The notes: generated by a model not told the origin, from the sequence alone. A DNA stretch of 64,000 bases from Bacteroidota bacterium (GCA_013297775.1 JAAFIL010000010.1:39221-103220); one strand, 5' to 3'. Positions 44,105 to 53,330 are shown, counted from the first letter of the stretch. Translations and numbers: made by a program.

Positions 44105-44581
44105 ATGACTCCTTTATTTAAAAAACTAAATTTCAAGCAAGAAGAAAACTTGATTTGTTTGAATGCACCCATGTCGTTTGCAGGTGAACTTAAAAGTATG
44201 GAAGCGTTTACAAAAGTGAGTGATGGTAAAACCTCGCTTAAAACAATTGCTTTTGCCATAGCTTTTGTTACCACATTAGCCGAAATTGAAAAGTATAGTC
44301 ATTTCATTCATAAACGATTAAAAGACGATGGCTTGTTTTGGATGTGCTATCCCAAAAGTAGTTCTAAAAATTATACCTGTGCGTTTAACCGCGATACAGG
44401 CTGGGAGTCGTTAGCGCAATTAGGTTACGAACCTGTTCGTCAAGTAGCTATTGATGAAGATTGGTCGGCTTTGCGATTTCGTCATCCCCAACATATTAAA
44501 ACCATGACTCGAAGTTTTGCAATGACAAAAGCTGGAAAAGAAAAAGTAAGTAAAACGAAAACGCTATCGAAAACGAAATAA
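44105..44581 (+). CDS. Uncharacterised small protein (DUF3052-like)
   Basis: A 158-aa soluble protein. I recognise only a pattern: an N-terminal alpha/beta segment, LFWMCYPKSSSKN, NRDTGWESLAQLGYEPVRQVAIDEDWSALRFR, and a Lys/Thr-rich tail of KTK repeats. These motifs recur in small Bacteroidota and other proteins, sometimes labelled DUF3052. The basic tail could contact nucleic acid, but that is a guess. Six bases separate it from the M24 gene. Confidence 0.65.
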   Translation: MTPLFKKLNFKQEENLICLNAPMSFAGELKSMEAFTKVSDGKTSLKTIAFAIAFVTTLAEIEKYSHFIHKRLKDDGLFWMCYPKSSSKNYTCAFNRDTGWESLAQLGYEPVRQVAIDEDWSALRFRHPQHIKTMTRSFAMTKAGKEKVSKTKTLSKTK

Positions 44582-44587
44582 GTAAAC

Positions 44588-45265
44588 ATGTCTGTTTTAT
44601 TGAACGAACTACTCGAAGCCGAGCGTAAGGCGCAGTGCTTATTTGACACCGCCCAAGAGCGGGGCTACATTCAGCCTGGCATTACCGAAAAAATGCTAAA
44701 CGATAAGTTATATATGTTAGCCTTTGAATTATTTGGGATAAAAAAATATTGGCATAAACGCATTGTGAGAAGTGGCGCTAATACCTTGGCACCTTATCGC
44801 GAAAATCCACCTGATTTAATGCTTCAAGCAGATGATATTTTATTTTTCGATTTTGGACCTGTATTTGATACGTTTGAAGCCGATTTTGGTAGAACCTATG
44901 TACTAGGAAATAACCCGTTGAAATTAAAATTAAAAGCGGATGTGGAAGCGGCTTGGGAAGAAAGTTGCCGTTGGTATTTTGAACAATCGTCAATTACTGG
45001 AGCCGATTATTTCTATTACAATCAACAATTAGCTTCTAAATATGGATGGGAGTGGGGTGGCCCTATTGCTGGGCATTTGGTTGGTAAATTTCCGCATGAG
45101 CGTTTAGAGGGCGAAGACAAGCGTAATTATATACATCCCGATTGTGAGTTAGACATGAGAGCCTTGGGCCTTAAAGGCCATGAACGGTATTGGATTTTAG
45201 AAATACATTTTATAAATCGCCAGCATCAAATAGGAGGCTTTTACGAACAATTATTGTGGAGTTGA
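44588..45265 (+). CDS. M24-family metallopeptidase
   Basis: A 225-aa pita-bread fold protein lacking the N-terminal domain of aminopeptidase P. Candidate metal ligands are the two Asp in FFDFGPVFDTFEADFGRTY, His in PIAGHLVG, and Glu in WILEIHF. It may be a Xaa-Pro peptidase-type enzyme or a non-peptidase of the same fold. A HERLEGEDKRNYIHPDCE insertion precedes the last helices. Confidence 0.8.
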   Translation: MSVLLNELLEAERKAQCLFDTAQERGYIQPGITEKMLNDKLYMLAFELFGIKKYWHKRIVRSGANTLAPYRENPPDLMLQADDILFFDFGPVFDTFEADFGRTYVLGNNPLKLKLKADVEAAWEESCRWYFEQSSITGADYFYYNQQLASKYGWEWGGPIAGHLVGKFPHERLEGEDKRNYIHPDCELDMRALGLKGHERYWILEIHFINRQHQIGGFYEQLLWS

Positions 45266-45272
45266 AATGGGT

Positions 45273-45689
45273 TTATGCCATTTCACCTAAAGCAAAACTA
45301 ATGGCTTCGGCTTCTGAATTAAAAAAACGGGTATCAATTTTGGCTTTGGCTTTATCTTGTTCAAATATTTTTTTGTGGCTTAATTCCGAAAAAATACTTT
45401 CGGGAGTAATAAAGGCCATGCGTTTTACACCACAAGTGGCATAGCGCGGAATGATAACTTCATCGTGCCAAGTTTGAGTAGCACTTAATATCGTATGCTT
45501 GTGCTGACGGGCATCTACATAAATACCTTGAGGTTGGTATTTTTTTACGACTTCACTAAACAGGTTCAATAACTCACGGAAGCGCGCATCCGACATCATT
45601 TCGGGTTTCCAGATTACGGTATATAACTTTGTATCTGCATTGATATACATATCGCATTCTTTTGTAGATTGAGGTAATTTATCGTTCAT
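45273..45689 (-). CDS. Small uncharacterised protein (STAS/SpoIIAA-like pattern)
   Basis: A 138-aa soluble protein. The alternation of strands and helices (YINADTKLYTVIWKPEMMS, GIYVDARQHKHTIL, VKRMAFITPESIF, RFFNSEAEAISFAL) recalls SpoIIAA/STAS-like folds seen in small Bacteroidota proteins, without strong identity. I start at MNDKLPQ; a longer frame from 45755 would run through the dnaA terminator. It is convergent with the M24 gene. Confidence 0.6.
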   Translation of the reverse strand: MNDKLPQSTKECDMYINADTKLYTVIWKPEMMSDARFRELLNLFSEVVKKYQPQGIYVDARQHKHTILSATQTWHDEVIIPRYATCGVKRMAFITPESIFSELSHKKIFEQDKAKAKIDTRFFNSEAEAISFALGEMA

Positions 45690-45720
45690 TTGGTGTAAAG
45701 TTAAGTATTGAATAAAATAA

Positions 45721-45758
45721 CATATAAAAAATGCGGTCTTTTTTAAGTACCGCATTTT
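45721..45758 (-). terminator. Intrinsic terminator of dnaA
   Basis: On the minus strand a perfect 10-bp stem (AAAATGCGGT / ACCGCATTTT) with an 11-base loop is followed by TTTTTTATATG. It lies just past the dnaA stop and rules out the long N-terminal extension of the next gene. Confidence 0.82.
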
Positions 45759-45763
45759 AGGTT

Positions 45764-47200
45764 TTAATTGCTAATGCTAATTTTCTTTTCAAGTTCTTCG
45801 ATATAAGCTTTAAAGCGTTTATCTGTATCCATTAAATTGTTTACAGTTCGGCAAGCGTGTAAAACGGTGGCGTGGTCTTTACCGCCACAGTGCATGCCTA
45901 TGGTAGCTAAACTCGACTTCGTCATGTTTTTTGCAAAATACATGGCTATTTGGCGTGCTTGAACAACTTCGCGTTTGCGTGTTTTCGATTTCATGGTGTC
46001 TATTTGTAAATCGAAATAATCGCATACTACTTTTTGAATGTAATCAATAGATACTTCGCGAGCCGTACTTTTCACAAATTTATCAATCATGTTTTTAGCC
46101 AACTCTAACGTGATTAATTTTTTATTTAAGCTCGATTGGGCTAACAACGAAATTAAAGCGCCTTCTAATTCACGAACGTTAGACGTAATGCTATAAGCTA
46201 AGTATTCAATTACTTCTTTTGGTAATTGAATGCCTTCGTTATATACTTTTTTTTCTAAGATGGCAATTCGTGTTTCTAAACCTGGAGCTTGTACATCGGC
46301 ACTTAAGCCCCATTTGAAACGAGAAAGTAAACGTTGTTCAATGCCTTGTATATCAACAGGTGCACGGTCGGCTGTTAAAATAATTTGTTTACCTAATTGG
46401 TGAAGGTGATTAAAGATGTGAAAAAATACATCTTGTGTTTTATCTTTTCCGGCAAAGTATTGCACATCATCAATAATAAGTACATCTATCATTTGGTAGA
46501 AATGTACAAAATCGTTTTGATTATTATTTTTGATAGACTCTATAAATTGCGTAATGAATTTTTCGGATTGAACGTAGAGTACAGTTTTGTTAGGATAATT
46601 CTTTTTTACTTCGATGCCAATAGCTTGAGCCAAATGTGTTTTACCTAAACCTACACCACCATAAATTAAAAGTGGGTTAAACGCATTTCCGCCTGGCTTT
46701 TGTGCAACGGCAAAACCTGCACTACGGGCTAAACGATTGCAGTCGCCTTCAACAAAATTATCGAAACTATAATTAGGGTTTAATTGCGATTCTACCTGAA
46801 CTTTTTTTAAACCTGGAATAACAAATGGATTTTTTATTGAGCTGCCTACTTCGATAGGCATAGATACCGATGGGTTTTTTAAATTGGTATTAATATTAGG
46901 TAACTTAAATGTGATTGGTGTTTCGGTTTTGCCCGAAGCGTTATCCATAACGATATTATATTCTAAGCGACCTTCGGTACCTAATTCTTTACGGATAACT
47001 TTTTTTATTAGTGTAATATAATGTTCTTCAATCCATTCATAAAAAAACTGCGATGGAACTTGTATTGTTAAAACATTGTCATTTACTTTCACGGGTTTGA
47101 TGGGGTCAAACCAAGTTTTAAAGTTCTGGGGGCTAACATTGTCCTTAATTACTTCGAGGCAACCGTTCCAAATTTGTTCTGCAGTCTTTTCTTTCGTCAT
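45764..47200 (-). CDS. dnaA: Chromosomal replication initiator DnaA
   Basis: DnaA of 478 aa with all four domains: N-terminal protein-interaction domain (EQIWNGCLEVIKDNVSPQNFKTWF), a variable linker (about 95-135), AAA+ domain with Walker A YGGVGLGKTH (near 182) and Walker B VLIIDDVQYFAGK, and the C-terminal box-binding domain with GMHCGGKDHATVLHACRTV. It binds oriC and opens it in the ATP form. No dnaN or recF adjoins it, and no DnaA box (TTATNCACA) was seen nearby. Confidence 0.98.
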   Translation of the reverse strand: MTKEKTAEQIWNGCLEVIKDNVSPQNFKTWFDPIKPVKVNDNVLTIQVPSQFFYEWIEEHYITLIKKVIRKELGTEGRLEYNIVMDNASGKTETPITFKLPNINTNLKNPSVSMPIEVGSSIKNPFVIPGLKKVQVESQLNPNYSFDNFVEGDCNRLARSAGFAVAQKPGGNAFNPLLIYGGVGLGKTHLAQAIGIEVKKNYPNKTVLYVQSEKFITQFIESIKNNNQNDFVHFYQMIDVLIIDDVQYFAGKDKTQDVFFHIFNHLHQLGKQIILTADRAPVDIQGIEQRLLSRFKWGLSADVQAPGLETRIAILEKKVYNEGIQLPKEVIEYLAYSITSNVRELEGALISLLAQSSLNKKLITLELAKNMIDKFVKSTAREVSIDYIQKVVCDYFDLQIDTMKSKTRKREVVQARQIAMYFAKNMTKSSLATIGMHCGGKDHATVLHACRTVNNLMDTDKRFKAYIEELEKKISISN

Positions 47201-47362
47201 AATTCTTTTAAAGTTTTTAAAAAGTAGATGTTTAATCTTATTAACCGTTTCGTGTTTGTAAATATAAGGGGATTATTTAATTATGCAATAGGTTTTTATC
47301 GGAAAAATTTTTAGAAAATTTCATTTTAATATTTGGTAGATTAAAATTTTTTTCTTCGACTA

Positions 47363-48301
47363 CTAAATTGTTCGTGAATCGTTTTTTTGAATGATTTTTT
47401 TATTATACTGCGTAAACATTACATCTATTTTTCCTAACCAAATACCTGCCCAACCTACCTGTGTTACTTGTACAGCGAGGCCTTCCGCATTTTTTAAAAC
47501 AGTAGGCTCGTTTAAAAACGTATGCGTGTGTCCACCAATAATTAAGTCAATGTGCTTCGATTGTTGTGCAAATACAGTATCGCTTACTTTATTAGTAGAG
47601 TAAACATAACCCAAATGCGATAAACAAATTACATAATCGCACTTTTCGTCTTGTTTTAAAATTTGAGCTATGGCATTTGCTTTTTCAATAGGGTCCAAAT
47701 ACCGAATTCCTTCTTGACGTTTTTTATCAACCAACTCGCTTAAATCAATTCCAACGCCCAACACACCAATTTTTAATCGTCCTTTTTTATAAATTTTATA
47801 CGCACTAATTTTTTTGTGTTTATTTAAAACCGAATTCGAAAAATCGTAATTGCAATTAATAAAATCGAATTGTGCATGTTTAAATTGTTCTACTAAATTT
47901 TCGGGTCCCAAATCAAAATCGTGGTTTCCAAACGTGGTGGCATCGTAGCGCATCATGCTCATGAGTTTGTATTCTACTTCACCGTGGTAAAAATTAAAAT
48001 AAGGTGTTCCCTGAAAAATGTCGCCCGCATCTAACAACAAAACGTGTTTATGTTCTCGACGCAATTGCTCAATTAAAGCGGCGCGTTTGGCAAAGCCTGC
48101 TTCGCCAGCATGTTTGGGATCATTATCTGGAAAGGGTTCTATACGGCTATGCTGATCGTTGGTATATAAAATACATAATTCTTCAAAGCCTTTATCAAGC
48201 AAAGTTTCACGCGCATTCAAATCAAGTCCATAAGCAAGGGCCGCACTTCCTAAAGTAAATTTTAAAAAATGTCGTCTAGTTAGAAATGCTGAAGTGCCCA
48301 T
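47363..48301 (-). CDS. Tat-exported metallophosphatase (5'-nucleotidase N-domain)
   Basis: A calcineurin-like phosphoesterase equal to the N-terminal catalytic domain of 5'-nucleotidases. The Tat signal is TRRHFLKF; metal-site motifs are YTNDQHSR, LLDAGDIFQG, FGNHDFD and IGGHTHTF. Its 312 aa stops before the substrate-binding C-domain, which is encoded by the preceding gene with a 26-bp overlap. The two proteins probably work together on nucleotides outside the inner membrane. Confidence 0.88.
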   Translation of the reverse strand: MGTSAFLTRRHFLKFTLGSAALAYGLDLNARETLLDKGFEELCILYTNDQHSRIEPFPDNDPKHAGEAGFAKRAALIEQLRREHKHVLLLDAGDIFQGTPYFNFYHGEVEYKLMSMMRYDATTFGNHDFDLGPENLVEQFKHAQFDFINCNYDFSNSVLNKHKKISAYKIYKKGRLKIGVLGVGIDLSELVDKKRQEGIRYLDPIEKANAIAQILKQDEKCDYVICLSHLGYVYSTNKVSDTVFAQQSKHIDLIIGGHTHTFLNEPTVLKNAEGLAVQVTQVGWAGIWLGKIDVMFTQYNKKIIQKNDSRTI

Positions 48302-49010
48302 TGGTATAAGGTTCTAAAAGTTTATTTTGTCTGGCTATATTTTTACAATACAATAAAATGGCATCGCGGAGTTTTACATTATAGTTGAGTCGTTGGTTGG
48401 CATTGGCTAAAGTTGAAAAACCGTCGCCGCCATTGGCTAAGTAATCGCTGGTTAAAACGGTGTAACGGTTTTGAGCAACTATGGCAGCACCATTCAATTG
48501 AATTAATGTATCGCCAGCATTTACTTTTACATACGCATTTTTAAAGGCGTGTTGCTTTTCAATAATGCGTTTAAAAACACTTTTAAGTTCTTCGCCACTA
48601 AGCGATAAAATAACTAATTCATTATCAAAAGGCATGAGTTCAAAAATATGTCCAACGGTTACTGTTCCTTCGGGTAAATTGGCGCGCATGCCACCGCGGT
48701 TCATCAAAACAAGCGGCAATTCGGTTTGTTGGCGAAGGCTATCGAATAAAAAAAACATGGCATCGGTTACAAAATTTCCAAGTGTAGATTCAGATTTATC
48801 TTTCGTTAAAGCGGCAGTAGTAATAACCACCGTTTGGTTCATTTGTGCACTCAGTTTTAAACGGTAAGGTTCAATCGCGTTATCGAAAGGTTTGGCCGCC
48901 GATGAAGTTTTTACCGACGGATGCGAATGACTTGCCGTATAGACGTGATAACTATTTTTACACGCTATAAACAATAGTAATGCTACGCTTATGTTCAATA
49001 CTTTTATCAT
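48276..49010 (-). CDS. 5'-nucleotidase C-domain lipoprotein
   Basis: This 244-aa product is only the C-terminal nucleotide-binding domain of the UshA/5'-nucleotidase family. A lipoprotein signal (VALLLFIAC) is followed by KSESTLGNFVTDAMF, VLMNRGGMRANLPEGTVTVGHIFELMPFDNELVIL, LSGEELKSVF and LTSDYLANGGDGF. The catalytic half is the next gene, reversed from the usual single-chain order. A membrane-anchored binding partner to the Tat-exported catalytic protein is the simplest reading. Confidence 0.88.
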   Translation of the reverse strand: MIKVLNISVALLLFIACKNSYHVYTASHSHPSVKTSSAAKPFDNAIEPYRLKLSAQMNQTVVITTAALTKDKSESTLGNFVTDAMFFLFDSLRQQTELPLVLMNRGGMRANLPEGTVTVGHIFELMPFDNELVILSLSGEELKSVFKRIIEKQHAFKNAYVKVNAGDTLIQLNGAAIVAQNRYTVLTSDYLANGGDGFSTLANANQRLNYNVKLRDAILLYCKNIARQNKLLEPYTNGHFSISN

Positions 49011-49072
49011 TAAATTAATGTGTTGCTGATAATTAATTGAGTTTAATCAAGTTAATTTAACCAATTTAAAAT

Positions 49073-49080
49073 TACATTTG
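49073..49080 (+). promoter_or_regulatory. Candidate -7 box for the thioesterase gene
   Basis: TACATTTG, a full match to TAnnTTTG, 26 bp before the ATG at 49107. A TTG at the ideal spacing is missing. Confidence 0.4.
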
Positions 49081-49106
49081 CAAAGTTATTGTTTTATTAA
49101 GAGTGC

Positions 49107-49514
49107 ATGATAAAATCGGAAACAAAAATAAGAGTACGCTACGGCGAAACAGATCAAATGGGGTACGCGTATTATGGCATCTATGCTCAGTATTACGAGG
49201 TAGGGCGTGTTGAAGCCATGCGGAAGTTAGGGTTTAGTTACAAAGATGTAGAAGACAGCGGTGTATTAATGCCTGTAATAGATTACAGCATTCAGTATAA
49301 AAAACCTGCTTTTTACGACGATGAAATTACAGTTGTAACAACAATAAAAGAACTCCCTAAAGGCCTACGCATTCCGTTTGAATACGAGTGTTACAACAAT
49401 AAAGGGCAATTATTAAATACAGGTAAAGTAACTTTAGTTTGCATTGATAAACAAAGTGGTAAAATGATAACCTTACCCGATTGGTTTCGGCAAGCACTTG
49501 AGAAACATTTTTAA
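49107..49514 (+). CDS. YbgC-family acyl-CoA thioesterase (4HBT hot-dog)
   Basis: A 135-aa single hot-dog domain. The active-site region RVRYGETDQMGYAYYGIYAQYYEVGRVEAMR contains the conserved Asp, and the family continues with VEDSGVLMPVIDYSIQYKKPAFYDDEI. It should hydrolyse short or aromatic acyl-CoA thioesters; the substrate is not determined by sequence. Confidence 0.92.
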   Translation: MIKSETKIRVRYGETDQMGYAYYGIYAQYYEVGRVEAMRKLGFSYKDVEDSGVLMPVIDYSIQYKKPAFYDDEITVVTTIKELPKGLRIPFEYECYNNKGQLLNTGKVTLVCIDKQSGKMITLPDWFRQALEKHF

Positions 49515-49534
49515 TAACTTATTTTACTTCTTTA

Positions 49535-51130
49535 ATGAAATCTCTCTATTTATTAATACTCAGTCTTTTGCTAACAACTTTCACGAAGTCGCAGGTTGTT
49601 ACGGTTAATTTTTCTATACCTACCAGTCAGGTGCCTCCCATGTTTTATTCATTAAATATTTGGGATGGTACTAACCCTGCTGTTGCTAACGATATAGTTT
49701 ATCAACAACAGATAGATAGCCTTAAATTAAAATTAGTACGTTTTCACGCTAGCGAAACTTATGTGAATGGAAATGCTAAAAATTGGATTAATTTCTCGAC
49801 TCAAACTTGGAATGCTACGGCCATAAATGCAGCTCTATCAGCCTTGCAAGGCAAAGTACAAAACCGACTCATTAGTATTTTTAATTTTCCAGTTTGGTTT
49901 AACAATAACAATAAATACATACCCGCCAGCATGGCGCCTCAGTTTGGTAAATGGTGTGCCGATTTGGTGAGATTGGTCAATAAGCAATCGCCTCATTACA
50001 CAAAATATTGGGAAGTGTTTAATGAACTTGAAATGAATTATGTGGGGCAAGGTGCGGCTTTAGCAACCATTTATAATACTGCCGTAGATAGTATGAAAGC
50101 GGTAGATAGCACTATTCGTGTTGGGGGACTTTCTTTATCGCAACCCTATTGGAGTGTTAACGATCAAAAAACATTTTATCAAAATGCAGCCACACGCTTA
50201 GATTTTGTTACCTATCACCACTATGGTGGAGCCAATTCGATGGCGGCTAATACAAGCATTTATAATACGGCAAAAAGTATTGCTGTTACGGGTGCTAATG
50301 CTATTCGCTCAACCATGACGCAAGCTGGCTTACCCGCAAACAAGCCGCTGTGGTTAGGTGAGGCCAATATAGTTTGGACGTGGACGGGCGATACTTTATT
50401 AAAAAAGCAACGTTCGCGAGTAGGGGCGGTTTACGATGCGCTCCTTTTTTCGCACGCTTTACAAAATGGTAAACTAAGTAGTGTGCAATTATTTAACGAG
50501 CGAGATGGGGTTTATGGGAAGTTATCATCTACTAACGTGCGGCGTCCGGCCTATCACGTATTAAGGTATTTTTCTGAAAACCTTTACGGAAGCACGCATA
50601 CGTTTAGTTGTAGTTTGGCAGATACGCTTGTTTATGGATCTGCTATCTCTAATGCAACAGGTCAATATTTGGTTTTAATTAACCGTTCACTAACAGCACG
50701 AACGCTTAGTTTGGTTTGCGCTGGATTAAGTGCACCAGTTTTCCAAGTAGAACGCACCGCCGTAAATGATAGTTTGAAGCAAAGTAATTTTATTAGTAAT
50801 ACCTCGGCGTTTACACAAACTATTTCGCCCGAAACAGTTGTATTTTTAAAGTTGACTCCCGCAAATGTTAATGAATTGACTAAACTAAGCAAGTTTGAAG
50901 CGCATTGTTTATTTTATCCAAATCCCAATAAAGGTTTAGTTCGTATCGAAAGCGCAGAACCCGTTGAAGTAATTGAACTTTTTGGAACAGATGGACGCTT
51001 TATAAAGCGATTTAAAATTTCGGGAACTAACAGTGAATTAAATTTATTCGGTTACCCTAAAGGGATTTATAATACTTTGATTATTTTTAAGACCGGAAAA
51101 CAAATGATGAAATCCTTAATCATTGAATAG
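49535..51130 (+). CDS. Secreted clan-A glycoside hydrolase-like protein with T9SS tail
   Basis: Signal peptide (LYLLILSLLLTTFTKSQ), then a TIM-barrel of the GH clan A type. A likely acid/base Glu is in WEVFNELEMN (about 164) and a likely nucleophile Glu in LWLGEAN (about 276), with FVTYHHYGGA between them. GH39, GH79 or similar families are the nearest patterns; the substrate is unknown. A beta domain and a T9SS type A sorting tail (FYPNPNKGLVRIES, VIELFGTDGRFIKRF, GYPKGIYNTLIIF) end the 531-aa protein. Confidence 0.82.
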   Translation: MKSLYLLILSLLLTTFTKSQVVTVNFSIPTSQVPPMFYSLNIWDGTNPAVANDIVYQQQIDSLKLKLVRFHASETYVNGNAKNWINFSTQTWNATAINAALSALQGKVQNRLISIFNFPVWFNNNNKYIPASMAPQFGKWCADLVRLVNKQSPHYTKYWEVFNELEMNYVGQGAALATIYNTAVDSMKAVDSTIRVGGLSLSQPYWSVNDQKTFYQNAATRLDFVTYHHYGGANSMAANTSIYNTAKSIAVTGANAIRSTMTQAGLPANKPLWLGEANIVWTWTGDTLLKKQRSRVGAVYDALLFSHALQNGKLSSVQLFNERDGVYGKLSSTNVRRPAYHVLRYFSENLYGSTHTFSCSLADTLVYGSAISNATGQYLVLINRSLTARTLSLVCAGLSAPVFQVERTAVNDSLKQSNFISNTSAFTQTISPETVVFLKLTPANVNELTKLSKFEAHCLFYPNPNKGLVRIESAEPVEVIELFGTDGRFIKRFKISGTNSELNLFGYPKGIYNTLIIFKTGKQMMKSLIIE

Positions 51131-51134
51131 ACGT

Positions 51135-52241
51135 ATGCAGCATTGGCGGCTTTGTTTTATCTTAATTTGTTGTGGGCTATTTGCACCAGCTCAACCCGAT
51201 ACCTTATGGTCTTGCAAGATTAAAAAACCCATTACGTTTAAACCCTTGTTAGAAATTAGCCGTTACTACATTGCTAACGAAGAAGGAACGGTGTATTGTT
51301 TAGATACAGAAAGCGGTCGCGTGTTGTGGGAAACGCGCGCGCCTCAAGAAACTGGGAAAAAAGTGAAGAAGCAACCTGCTCCTAAAAAAGTAAAGGGTAA
51401 GAGTTTGCCTAGTGTTAAAGCCCCTATCAAATATGGATTTCTAAGTACTTTTGTAGCCAATCCCAATTATTTGTTTGGATGCAATGTAGATGATAACGTA
51501 TATGCGTTTAATAAAGACAATGGGGTACGAATTTGGAATTATAAAGCCAATTTTGATGAAGATAAATTTGCTCCTTTATGGATGTATGATAACTTACTAA
51601 TTTTTAAAACGGAAGACAGTTTGGTGGTAGCACTCAGCCAAGAGTCGGGTACGGAGGTTTGGAAATACAAGTGCAGTGCCAAAGTTGGCGAACTAAGTTT
51701 ACGCAGTAATCAACTGCATTTTCCTACTGCCGATAAACAAATTATTGCTTTAAATGCCGGAACGGGTAAAGAAATTGCCAAAATAAATTTAGGGAATACT
51801 GAAATTAACGAAGAAAAAGGCGTTTGTGTTATAGATAATAATTATTGCTTGTTAAACGATAGCGGCGATGTGGCTTGGTTTTCAACTAAAAAGAAAAAAG
51901 AGGTGTGGCATCAACCTTATCGTATCACAATGCTTTTAGAAACCGAAGAACGTTTAGTGGCATACAACGATTCGTTACTCATTGGACTTAAAAATAAAAA
52001 TGGAAATCAAAATTGGAAATTAGAAGGCGTGTTTAGTGATAAAACGTTGCCTATTGTGCGAGAAGGGAAACTTTATTTTCATGCAAGTAGTAAAAATAAA
52101 GTGATGATAATTAATACCAAAACAGGTGAGTATATACGTTCTTATTTAGTGAAAGGAACTTCTGTTATTGCGCCATCGGTTAATGATAAGCAAATTGTTT
52201 TGGTTATTGAAGATCGTATTTTTGCTATTCGTAACGATTAA
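51135..52241 (+). CDS. Secreted PQQ-like beta-propeller protein
   Basis: Signal peptide (LCFILICCGLFAPAQ) and repeated PQQ-type blades: GTVYCLDTESGRVLWE, NVYAFNKDNGVRIWN, LVVALSQESGTEVWKY and IIALNAGTGKEIAKI. A Lys-rich insertion sits near residues 72-90. I start at the ATG at 51135, not the TTG overlapping the previous stop. No catalytic motif is seen, so it is likely a binding or scaffold protein. It follows the GH-like gene by 4 bp and may act with it. Confidence 0.82.
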   Translation: MQHWRLCFILICCGLFAPAQPDTLWSCKIKKPITFKPLLEISRYYIANEEGTVYCLDTESGRVLWETRAPQETGKKVKKQPAPKKVKGKSLPSVKAPIKYGFLSTFVANPNYLFGCNVDDNVYAFNKDNGVRIWNYKANFDEDKFAPLWMYDNLLIFKTEDSLVVALSQESGTEVWKYKCSAKVGELSLRSNQLHFPTADKQIIALNAGTGKEIAKINLGNTEINEEKGVCVIDNNYCLLNDSGDVAWFSTKKKKEVWHQPYRITMLLETEERLVAYNDSLLIGLKNKNGNQNWKLEGVFSDKTLPIVREGKLYFHASSKNKVMIINTKTGEYIRSYLVKGTSVIAPSVNDKQIVLVIEDRIFAIRND

Positions 52242-52326
52242 CCGTTTCACACGTGAATATTTATTTATCTTTTTCAAAAATTATTTTTTTCAGACGTTGA
52301 CAACTAAAGGCTATCATTTTTTTATA

Positions 52327-52383
52327 AAACTTAGTGCTAACCATTTAACTACTTGTTCCTTTGCGAATGTAATGAGCGTTGCG
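52327..52383 (+). repeat. Diverged CTTTGCG-type repeat
   Basis: AACTTAGTGCTAACCATTT followed by TTCCTTTGCGAATGT aligns with the unit at 27431-27475 (CTTAGCATTAACAATTT...TTCCTCTGCGAACTTT) with several substitutions. It is a dispersed old copy between two convergent genes. Confidence 0.45.
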
Positions 52384-52439
52384 CGCTAGTAATCGAATTA
52401 AAAATACTCATTCAAGTTTATCTCCCAATTGGATGCGTT

Positions 52440-53330
52440 TTATGGATTCATCCATTTATCGCCAATAATAGCGTTTATGGCTTGAGGCATAATTTTATAA
52501 GAAACAACTTCGCCTTCTAAAGCGGGTTCGCCATCAAAGTGAATGCTATCGGAGCCATTGCGTGTAATTTTTACTTCGCTGGCTGTAAACGTTTCAACCA
52601 AAGCCGAGGTGTGTGCTTTTTTGCGTAAAGTTTTAGCAAGTAAACCCACCGCCGAAATAAAACCAACGGGCTGCAACACCACCACATGAAATAAACCATC
52701 TTGCATACTGGCTTGAGGCGCAATGTAAACATCGTTGCCATATTGCCCGGCATTAGCCACCGTAATTAAGAAGGCTTTCCGTTGCAAGGTTTGCCCATTG
52801 ATATGAATTGTATAATGCTTAGGCTTATAACTGCGGTATTCGGCTAAACTAATACGGATGTAATTTTTTAACCCACGATTACTACTGGTTGCAAAGAGAT
52901 GACCAATATGCGCATCGAAACCTAAGCCACTCGTGCAAAAAAAAGGTCTGTCGTTTACAATCCCATAATCAATAGTTATGCTGCGGCCGTGCGCAATTTC
53001 TTTAATGGCTTTTTCGATATTCATAGATAAACCTAAAGAGCGGGCTAAGCCATTTCCAGAACCAATGGGCACAATGCCAAGGCGAATGGGCGTACCGATA
53101 ATGCTTTTAGCAATCTGATTCACCGTGCCATCGCCACCAACGGCCACTACATCGGTGTAACCATCGTTTTGAATAGCTCTTAATATTTCGGTAAAGTGAT
53201 TGCGATCTTGCCAAATAATAATTAAATAATTAATCGAGGTTGGAAAATGCGTTTTAATGTGTTGAATAATTTTATCAGATATTTTTTTTCCGGCATTCGG
53301 ATTAACGATAAACAGAACATGACGTTTCAT
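52440..53330 (-). CDS. Diacylglycerol/sphingosine kinase-type lipid kinase (YegS-like)
   Basis: The lipid kinase fold has the nucleotide-binding VGGDGTVNQIA motif (near residues 60-70), IVPIGSGNGLARSLG and DGLFHVVVLQPV, with a C-terminal domain ending in FDGEPALEG. Its 296 aa is typical for DAGK-catalytic proteins. It phosphorylates a lipid such as diacylglycerol; the exact lipid is unknown. The start is the ATG at 53330; a TTG two codons earlier is less likely. Confidence 0.9.
   Translation of the reverse strand: MKRHVLFIVNPNAGKKISDKIIQHIKTHFPTSINYLIIIWQDRNHFTEILRAIQNDGYTDVVAVGGDGTVNQIAKSIIGTPIRLGIVPIGSGNGLARSLGLSMNIEKAIKEIAHGRSITIDYGIVNDRPFFCTSGLGFDAHIGHLFATSSNRGLKNYIRISLAEYRSYKPKHYTIHINGQTLQRKAFLITVANAGQYGNDVYIAPQASMQDGLFHVVVLQPVGFISAVGLLAKTLRKKAHTSALVETFTASEVKITRNGSDSIHFDGEPALEGEVVSYKIMPQAINAIIGDKWMNP

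Noticed and set aside
45690..45755. N-terminal extension of the 138-aa gene (start MRYLKK)
   Set aside because: It would be encoded by the dnaA terminator hairpin and its T-tract; the internal ATG at 45689 is a better start.
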